Of a stretch of 10,036 bases of DNA, positions 5,506 through 10,036 are shown one piece after another; the stretch's first letter is position 1; each line of letters opens with the position of its first letter. The translations under genes and the position numbers were made by a program. The stretch is from Paracoccaceae bacterium (GTDB taxonomy: Bacteria; Pseudomonadota; Alphaproteobacteria; Rhodobacterales; Rhodobacteraceae): contig NVQY01000022.1 of the NCBI GenBank assembly GCA_002400675.1, positions 10,416-20,451 on the forward strand. The letters are read 5' to 3'. A model generated the notes under the pieces. It saw only the letters and a list, made by a program, of their open reading frames with translations, was not told the origin of the DNA and did no database searches.

Positions 5506-6237
5506 ATGCAAATAGACCCCAACAGCCCCGCCGACCTGTCAGCGCAGATCGCCAAGTCGATCCGTGATGCAATCATCTCGGGCGATCTGATCGTTGATGA
5601 ACGCCTGCCCTCCGAGGCCGAACTGGCCGACCAGTTCAGTGTCTCGCGCCCCACTGTGCGCGAGGCTCTGAAACGGCTGGCGGCACAATCGCTGATCCGC
5701 ACCCAGCGCGGCGCGACGGGGGGGGCGTTCGTCAACCGGCTCAGCTTTGAAAAGGCTTATGCCCAGCAAATCACCACCTCGACGCTGTTGCTGTCGATGA
5801 ACGCGGTCAGCTTTGATACCGCCTGCGAGGCGCGCTTTGCGCTGGAACGCGCCTGCGTTTTCCTGTCAGCCGCGCGGCGCACCCCGGACCAACTGGCCAC
5901 CATGCGCACCGAGACCTTTCGCCAGAACCAACCCGGCCTCACGGACGAGGCTTTCTGCGCCTCGGATGTGGCGTTTCACCGGGCGCTGGTGGACGGGGCC
6001 GCCAACCCGGTTCTCAGCTATCAACTGGCTGGCGCGGTCGAGGCGATGCTCCCGCTGATGAACATGATCACCTACCCGGCCCGGTCGCGCGCGGCCATTG
6101 TCGCGCTGCACACAGTCATTACCGACGCGATAGAGGCCGGCGACGGCCCCGCCGCCAGCGACGGCCTGAGCGCGCTGGAATCCGAAACCCGCGCCCTGGC
6201 GCAAAGCATGTTTGCCGACCGCCCGGCGGCCACTTGA
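5506..6237 (+). CDS. FadR-subfamily GntR transcriptional regulator (FCD domain)
   Basis: This 243-residue regulator has an N-terminal winged helix (about 8-78) with the GntR signature LPSEAELADQFSVSRPTVREAL (34-55), followed by the all-helical FCD ligand domain (about 104-232). Such proteins usually bind small carboxylates and repress nearby genes. Of the metal ligands common in FCD domains, Asp154 and His158 (SDVAFH) and His202 (ALHTVI) are present, but the final His of the A..M..HL helix appears as Ala223. Ligand binding may thus be altered or metal-free. I chose the ATG at 5506 because the helix-turn-helix then begins at the usual distance; an upstream ATG at 5380 adds 42 untypical residues spanning the likely promoter. 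It is the only plus-strand gene, divergent from DUF1326-dinB and converging on the DM13 gene with a 13-base gap. The ligand cannot be deduced. Confidence 0.88.
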   Translation: MQIDPNSPADLSAQIAKSIRDAIISGDLIVDERLPSEAELADQFSVSRPTVREALKRLAAQSLIRTQRGATGGAFVNRLSFEKAYAQQITTSTLLLSMNAVSFDTACEARFALERACVFLSAARRTPDQLATMRTETFRQNQPGLTDEAFCASDVAFHRALVDGAANPVLSYQLAGAVEAMLPLMNMITYPARSRAAIVALHTVITDAIEAGDGPAASDGLSALESETRALAQSMFADRPAAT

Positions 6238-6250
6238 ACACCCGGCAGGC

Positions 6251-6586
6251 CTAGTTCACCGCCGCCTTACCAAGGGTCACATTGTACTGCTTGCAAAACA
6301 ACAGGATCTCATCTGGCCCGTCACCACCCGCAGGCAAGGCATAGGATTGCGCGCCTGAATTGTCGCGCAGCTTGCCCAATAACTGGATCTTTCCGCCCTG
6401 TTTCACCGCGACATAAACATCCGGGCCACCGTCGAACCGGAAATCCGATCCCAGCTCAACTTGCCCGGACGCGATTGTCGCGCTGCCGGATGCGCTGTGT
6501 CCGTTGACGCCGCGCATCGGTTCGGCAAGGCCCGGCGCGGTGCCCGATACCACGATCAACAATGCCGCTATGACTGGGAACTTCAT
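6251..6586 (-). CDS. Secreted DM13-domain protein
   Basis: This 111-residue protein begins with a clear signal peptide: Lys2, a hydrophobic core at about 4-14, and a probable cut after GLA (residue 21). The mature part is a single DM13 domain: GHSASGSATI (29-38), VELGSDFRFDGGPDVYVAV (43-61), LGKLRDNSGAQSYALP (70-85) and FCKQYNVTLGKA (97-108). Cys98 is the conserved cysteine of the domain. DM13 domains are proposed to act in redox or electron transfer outside the cytoplasm, but the bacterial single-domain proteins are uncharacterised. The ATG at 6586 follows a strong AGGAGGAA site. The gene lies 91 bases after rseP on the same strand with no terminator between, so it may be read from that operon. 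The gap holds a 10-base palindrome CAAACGTTTG (6648-6657) but no convincing promoter. Confidence 0.83.
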   Translation of the reverse strand: MKFPVIAALLIVVSGTAPGLAEPMRGVNGHSASGSATIASGQVELGSDFRFDGGPDVYVAVKQGGKIQLLGKLRDNSGAQSYALPAGGDGPDEILLFCKQYNVTLGKAAVN

Positions 6587-6677
6587 GGTTCTTCCTCCTG
6601 CAACCTCAAGTTTCGCAAGGTTTAAGGCGCAACAGGATCACAGGGAACAAACGTTTGCGTCAGCCCGTGTGACAGCC

Positions 6678-8030
6678 CTAACAGAAAATGTCGTTACTTA
6701 ACGCAAACACCATCAGCGACAGGATCAGGGTGATCCCCACCGTCATCAGCACCTTAAGCGCCTTGTCGCTGGGCGGTTTGCCGACAACGGCCTCGTAGGC
6801 GTAAAACACCAGATGCCCGCCATCCAGCGCCGGAATCGGGAACAGGTTCAGCAAGCCCACCGCCGTGGACAGCACGGCAATGAACCAGATAAAGCTTTGC
6901 GCGCCCTGCGACGCCATCGCCCCGCTGGTCTGAGCGATCCCCAAAGGCCCGGAAATATTGCACGAACTGATCGAGCCGGTGACCATGTGCCATAGCCCCG
7001 ACAGCGACCCCTTGACGATGCGCAGGGTCTGCGCCGCGGCACCCGTCACCGCCTCTACCGGGCTGGCAGAGGTGGTGGCGGGATCAAATGCCATGCCGCC
7101 GACAATGCCAATGCGCCAATAGGTGACAAAGCCGCCATCGGGCTGTGGTTCGTCGGTGCGCCGTGGCACAAGGGTGAATTTCTGGGTGCTACCGTCGCGC
7201 CACACGTCCAGCAACAGTGGTTTGCCATCCGACGATTCAACCCGCGTTTTCAGCTGATCAAAGGCAAAGATTGGCGTTCCGTCCACCCCGACAATCACAT
7301 CACCCGCCTGCAATCCGGTATCCATCGCAGCACTACGTGGGGCCACCTGCGTCACTTGCGCTGGGTAAAGATAGGGACCATCGACGCGCATTTCCTGCCC
7401 GTCCCGGCGAACATCAAAGCTAAGCACCGGCTGGCGTGGCAGGGCCTTGGTAAATTCCCCCCAGGCTGCACCGTCGCCAAAGCTGGGCGCCTTGACGCCT
7501 TCAATGGCGAGGATCTCATCGCCTTCGGCCAGCGCATAGGCCCCTTCCGGAAGGCCGCGCAATTCGCCAACGGTCAACGGGTCGCTTGGCACGCCGCGCA
7601 GCATGAAAATGCTGGCGAAAATCAGGATCGACATGATGAAATTGAACACCGGCCCGGCGGCAACCGTGGCCGAACGTGCCCACAATGGCGCGCCGTGCAT
7701 GGTACGGCGCAGCGCGGCGGGGTCGTTCTGGGCGATCTCGTCCATGGTGTCGGTGTCCTTGCCCGACGCCGCGTCCGCATCCCCAAGAAACTTGACGTAG
7801 CCGCCAAATGGCAGGGCGGCGATCTGCCAGCGGGTGCCGCGCTTGTCCACACGGCTCCACAGGACGGGGCCAAAACCAAGCGAAAAGACTTCGGCGTGAA
7901 TACCTGACCAGCGACCGACGATGTAATGGCCGTATTCGTGGATCGCAACGATCACCGACAAGGCCACGACAAACGCCACGAGCGTATAAAGGAACCCCCC
8001 GAACTGGGGAATCAGCGCCATAATATCCAA
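6678..8030 (-). CDS. rseP: RIP metalloprotease RseP (site-2 protease)
   Basis: This 450-residue inner-membrane zinc protease cuts anti-sigma factors within the membrane after a first cleavage by another protease, and also clears signal-peptide remnants. The zinc motif HEYGH (31-35) lies in the first helix and the third ligand motif LDGGH (402-406) near the C-terminus. Between them are GPVFNF (126-131), two periplasmic PDZ domains (about 150-215 and 220-290) and SGPLGIA (360-366). Membrane segments are at about 15-37, 120-142, 378-398 and 425-447. The start is probably the TTG at 8030, with AGGA seven bases upstream, since it gives the N-terminus MDI..LIPQFGG that I recall for Rhodobacterales; an ATG at 8021 is the alternative. 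dxr ends 24 bases upstream. No terminator is visible after the stop. Confidence 0.96.
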   Translation of the reverse strand: MDIMALIPQFGGFLYTLVAFVVALSVIVAIHEYGHYIVGRWSGIHAEVFSLGFGPVLWSRVDKRGTRWQIAALPFGGYVKFLGDADAASGKDTDTMDEIAQNDPAALRRTMHGAPLWARSATVAAGPVFNFIMSILIFASIFMLRGVPSDPLTVGELRGLPEGAYALAEGDEILAIEGVKAPSFGDGAAWGEFTKALPRQPVLSFDVRRDGQEMRVDGPYLYPAQVTQVAPRSAAMDTGLQAGDVIVGVDGTPIFAFDQLKTRVESSDGKPLLLDVWRDGSTQKFTLVPRRTDEPQPDGGFVTYWRIGIVGGMAFDPATTSASPVEAVTGAAAQTLRIVKGSLSGLWHMVTGSISSCNISGPLGIAQTSGAMASQGAQSFIWFIAVLSTAVGLLNLFPIPALDGGHLVFYAYEAVVGKPPSDKALKVLMTVGITLILSLMVFALSNDIFC

Positions 8031-8054
8031 ATTCTTATCCTGCTCTTTTTGCCA

Positions 8055-9218
8055 TCATTGCGCCATCACTTGATCAGCCCACTTACGGGCGAGATGGTCT
8101 GTTTGGGTCACGTTATCAAGGGTCATTGCGGCATCAATAAGGTCCGGGTCGGATTCAAACCGGGTCAGAACCTCTTCGACCACCTCGGCCATGCGGGTGA
8201 AATGGATGTGTCCGGCGATGAACGCATCCAGCGCGCGTTCCTTTGCACCGTTGAACGCCGCGCCCATCAAACCGCCCCGCGCCATCACCGCGCGCGCCAG
8301 CCTCAGGGCCGGATAACGCGCCATATCGGGGGCGATGAAATTGAGCTGGCCGATCTGCGCCAGATCCAGCCGCGCCACCGGCAAGTCACGCCGTTGCGGC
8401 CAGTGCAGCGCATAACCAATCGCATGGCGCATATCCGGCGGGCCGACGTGGGCCATGATCGCGCCGTCGTTGAAACCGACCATGGCGTGGATCATTGATT
8501 CCGGGTGAATGATGACTTCTATCTGGTTGGGGGCGACGCCGAAATATTCACGGGTTTCAATCACTTCCATGGCTTTGTTAAACATAGAAGCGCTGTCGAT
8601 TGTGATCCTCTGGCCCATGTCCCAATTGGGGTGGCTAGACGCCTCGGCAAGGGTGGCGGACTTCAGCGCCTCAAGCGGCCAGTCGCGGAATGCGCCGCCG
8701 CTGGCAGTGATGATGATGCGTTCCACCGCGCCCATGTCTTCGCCCACCAGCGCCTGAAATATCGCCGAATGTTCGCTGTCCACCGGCAACAGGCGGGCGT
8801 TGTTCAGACGCGCAGTTTCCAGCACCAGCTTGCCCGCGCAGACCAGCGATTCCTTGTTGGCCAACGCCAGCGTCGCGCCCTGTTCAAGCGCCGCAATACC
8901 CGGTGCCAGCCCGGCGGCCCCGACGATGGCCGACATCACCCAATCAGCCGGGCGCGCGCCAGCCTCTTTTAACGCCTCAGCCCCGGCGGCGGCGATAACA
9001 TCACTACCGGCCAGCGCCGCGCGCAGGTCTTCCAGTCGTTCAGGATAGGCGGTCACGGCCAGATCGGCCCGAAGGGCGCGCGCATCAGTCGCCAACTGGG
9101 TAATGTTGGCCCCGCCGGTCAGCGCCACCACGTCATAGTCGTCGGGCGCGCGGGCAATCAGGTCGATGGTGTTCTGCCCGATCGAGCCGGTCGCGCCAAG
9201 AATGGAAACCCTGCGCAT
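8055..9218 (-). CDS. dxr: 1-deoxy-D-xylulose 5-phosphate reductoisomerase
   Basis: Dxr converts 1-deoxy-D-xylulose 5-phosphate to 2-C-methyl-D-erythritol 4-phosphate with NADPH, the committed step of the MEP isoprenoid pathway, in the cytosol. From the ATG at 9218 it has 387 residues, as usual. Visible are the NADPH loop GATGSIGQ (8-15), NKES (121-124), metal ligands Asp147 and Glu149 in DSEH, Glu218 in AMEV, the flexible-loop SSHPNW with His196, and TIDSASMFNKAMEV (206-219). All catalytic residues known from E. coli Dxr are present. A GTG at 9221 directly precedes the ATG and could also serve; the ATG forms a TGATG overlap with the end of cdsA, so translation is probably coupled. Placement between cdsA and rseP is the common proteobacterial order and ties isoprenoid supply to carrier-lipid and envelope genes. 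Confidence 0.97.
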   Translation of the reverse strand: MRRVSILGATGSIGQNTIDLIARAPDDYDVVALTGGANITQLATDARALRADLAVTAYPERLEDLRAALAGSDVIAAAGAEALKEAGARPADWVMSAIVGAAGLAPGIAALEQGATLALANKESLVCAGKLVLETARLNNARLLPVDSEHSAIFQALVGEDMGAVERIIITASGGAFRDWPLEALKSATLAEASSHPNWDMGQRITIDSASMFNKAMEVIETREYFGVAPNQIEVIIHPESMIHAMVGFNDGAIMAHVGPPDMRHAIGYALHWPQRRDLPVARLDLAQIGQLNFIAPDMARYPALRLARAVMARGGLMGAAFNGAKERALDAFIAGHIHFTRMAEVVEEVLTRFESDPDLIDAAMTLDNVTQTDHLARKWADQVMAQ

Positions 9219-10012
9219 CACATCAACCCGGCGGGATATCCGAACACCACGATCGACAACAGCATGAACAAGGCCGCGCCCAGCATGCCGTCAAACCGGT
9301 CCATCACCCCGCCATGGCCGGGGATCAGCGCGCTGGAATCCTTGACGCCCGCGCGGCGCTTTAGCGCGCTTTCGGCGATGTCACCGGCTTGCGCCACCAT
9401 CGACATGACCACCGACACCAGCACCAGCACCAGTTCAGACCCGGCACCGACCATGGGCGCAAAAAACCACCCCACGGCCCCGGCCCCGACCCAACCGGCA
9501 ACCGTGCCCGACCATGTCTTGTTCGGGCTGACCCGCGGCCACAGCTTGGCCCCGCCAATCGACTTGCCCGCGAAATACCCGGCCACATCCGAGGCAACCA
9601 CCACCAGAATCAGCCACAAAACCCAAGCCACCCCAAGGTTTAGCCGCACCGCGATCAACGCATACCCCGCCAGCGCGATCACCGCGGCGTAGGCCACATA
9701 TATGCCCTTGTCCGCACCTACCCGCGTGGCCCCAGCCATCGACGGGGCCAGCAGAAACGGCACGATGTAGAACGGCGGCAACCACGAGGCCAGCAAGATC
9801 ATCGCCCCGGTCATGATCCCCATCTGCATCGCAGTGGCCGACCCTTTGGGGTCCAGCATCCGCGACAATTCCCACACCATCGCGCCACAGATCAGCGCCA
9901 CAAACCCGGCAAACACCACGCCCCCGGCCCAAAGCGCACCCGACCCGGCCAACACCATCACCACGGCAGAGCCAAGGCGCGGTGCGAGATCTCCCCAGCG
10001 TCCGGCAGCCAT
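9218..10012 (-). CDS. cdsA: Phosphatidate cytidylyltransferase (CDP-diglyceride synthase)
   Basis: CdsA makes CDP-diacylglycerol from phosphatidate and CTP, the precursor of all bacterial glycerophospholipids, in the inner membrane. The 264-residue protein is mostly hydrophobic, with about eight membrane segments. The family signature near the C-terminus is complete: SALKRRAGVKD (215-225) followed by IPGHGGVMDRFDG (230-242), whose acidic residues bind metal and CTP. SDVAGYFAGKSIGG (141-154) and SPNKTWSG (162-169) are further conserved blocks. The ATG at 10012 overlaps the stop of the preceding gene as TGATG, and its own TGA overlaps the dxr start in the same way, so three genes are translationally linked. 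Length and position are ordinary for Rhodobacterales. Confidence 0.96.
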   Translation of the reverse strand: MAAGRWGDLAPRLGSAVVMVLAGSGALWAGGVVFAGFVALICGAMVWELSRMLDPKGSATAMQMGIMTGAMILLASWLPPFYIVPFLLAPSMAGATRVGADKGIYVAYAAVIALAGYALIAVRLNLGVAWVLWLILVVVASDVAGYFAGKSIGGAKLWPRVSPNKTWSGTVAGWVGAGAVGWFFAPMVGAGSELVLVLVSVVMSMVAQAGDIAESALKRRAGVKDSSALIPGHGGVMDRFDGMLGAALFMLLSIVVFGYPAGLM

Positions 10013-10036
10013 CAGCGTACCGTCCCGAACCGGCGG
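10012..10036 (-). CDS. uppS: Isoprenyl (undecaprenyl) diphosphate synthase, last codons only
   Basis: Seven codons and a TGA are in the window, reading RRFGTVR. The RRFG end matches the C-terminal tail common in UppS (RERRFGG in E. coli), and uppS normally precedes cdsA. The stop overlaps the cdsA ATG. The gene's body lies beyond the right edge, so the call rests on this short tail and gene order. Confidence 0.65.

Noticed and set aside
6602..6660. Possible extracytoplasmic-sigma promoter (TGATCC on the minus strand) before the DM13 gene
   Set aside because: No matching -10 element is found at a suitable distance after TGATCC, so the resemblance is limited to one box.
1..10036. Mobile element, CRISPR array or structural RNA
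   Set aside because: I found no transposase, integrase, terminal repeats, spaced direct repeats or tRNA-like cloverleaf; gaps between genes are short and the genes look native in codon use.

Overview
The window looks like a chromosomal stretch of an alphaproteobacterium of the order Rhodobacterales (Roseobacter group or a close relative). The DNA is GC-rich. The trgA-trgB pair, the RseP N-terminus and the form of the CFA-synthase-like and AcuI proteins all match that group. I saw no transposase, phage gene, CRISPR array, tRNA or rRNA. Apart from one GntR-type regulator, every gene is on the minus strand.

Right end (10036 to 6678): a conserved envelope/isoprenoid operon. The last codons of uppS run into cdsA, then dxr, then rseP. 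uppS/cdsA and cdsA/dxr are joined by TGATG stop-start overlaps. Together they make the undecaprenyl carrier, CDP-diacylglycerol and MEP-pathway isoprenoid precursors, and cleave an anti-sigma factor in the membrane. After rseP, where bamA usually follows, there is instead a small secreted DM13-domain protein (6251-6586).

Middle (6237 to 4576): a FadR-type GntR regulator (5506-6237, plus strand) is divergent from a minus-strand unit of a 68-residue DUF1326 fragment coupled to a full DinB-like protein. The AT-rich strip between them holds two overlapping, oppositely directed promoter candidates and a TGTC-A-GACA palindrome, so the regulator may control both itself and the unit. DUF1326 has kept its Cys-rich N-terminus but lost most of its length. 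Just upstream, a 22-codon hydrophobic stretch resembles the C-terminus of DUF2182, the usual partner of DUF1326. This looks like the wreck of a DUF2182-DUF1326 metal-associated locus and is the most unusual part of the window.

Left end (4510 to 1): acuI (acrylyl-CoA reductase), a class-V PLP enzyme of the cysteine-desulfurase-like type without a desulfurase cysteine, a CFA-synthase-like methyltransferase, trgA (membrane protein tied to tellurite resistance), and the start of trgB (AIG2/gamma-glutamylcyclotransferase-like domain; the expected NUDIX part lies outside). A rho-independent terminator lies between acuI and the PLP gene, almost touching the latter's ribosome binding site.

The longer plus-strand reading frames opposite these genes are shadows of GC-rich coding DNA. 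Starts were chosen from ribosome binding sites and family N-termini. No non-coding gap exceeds 200 bases.
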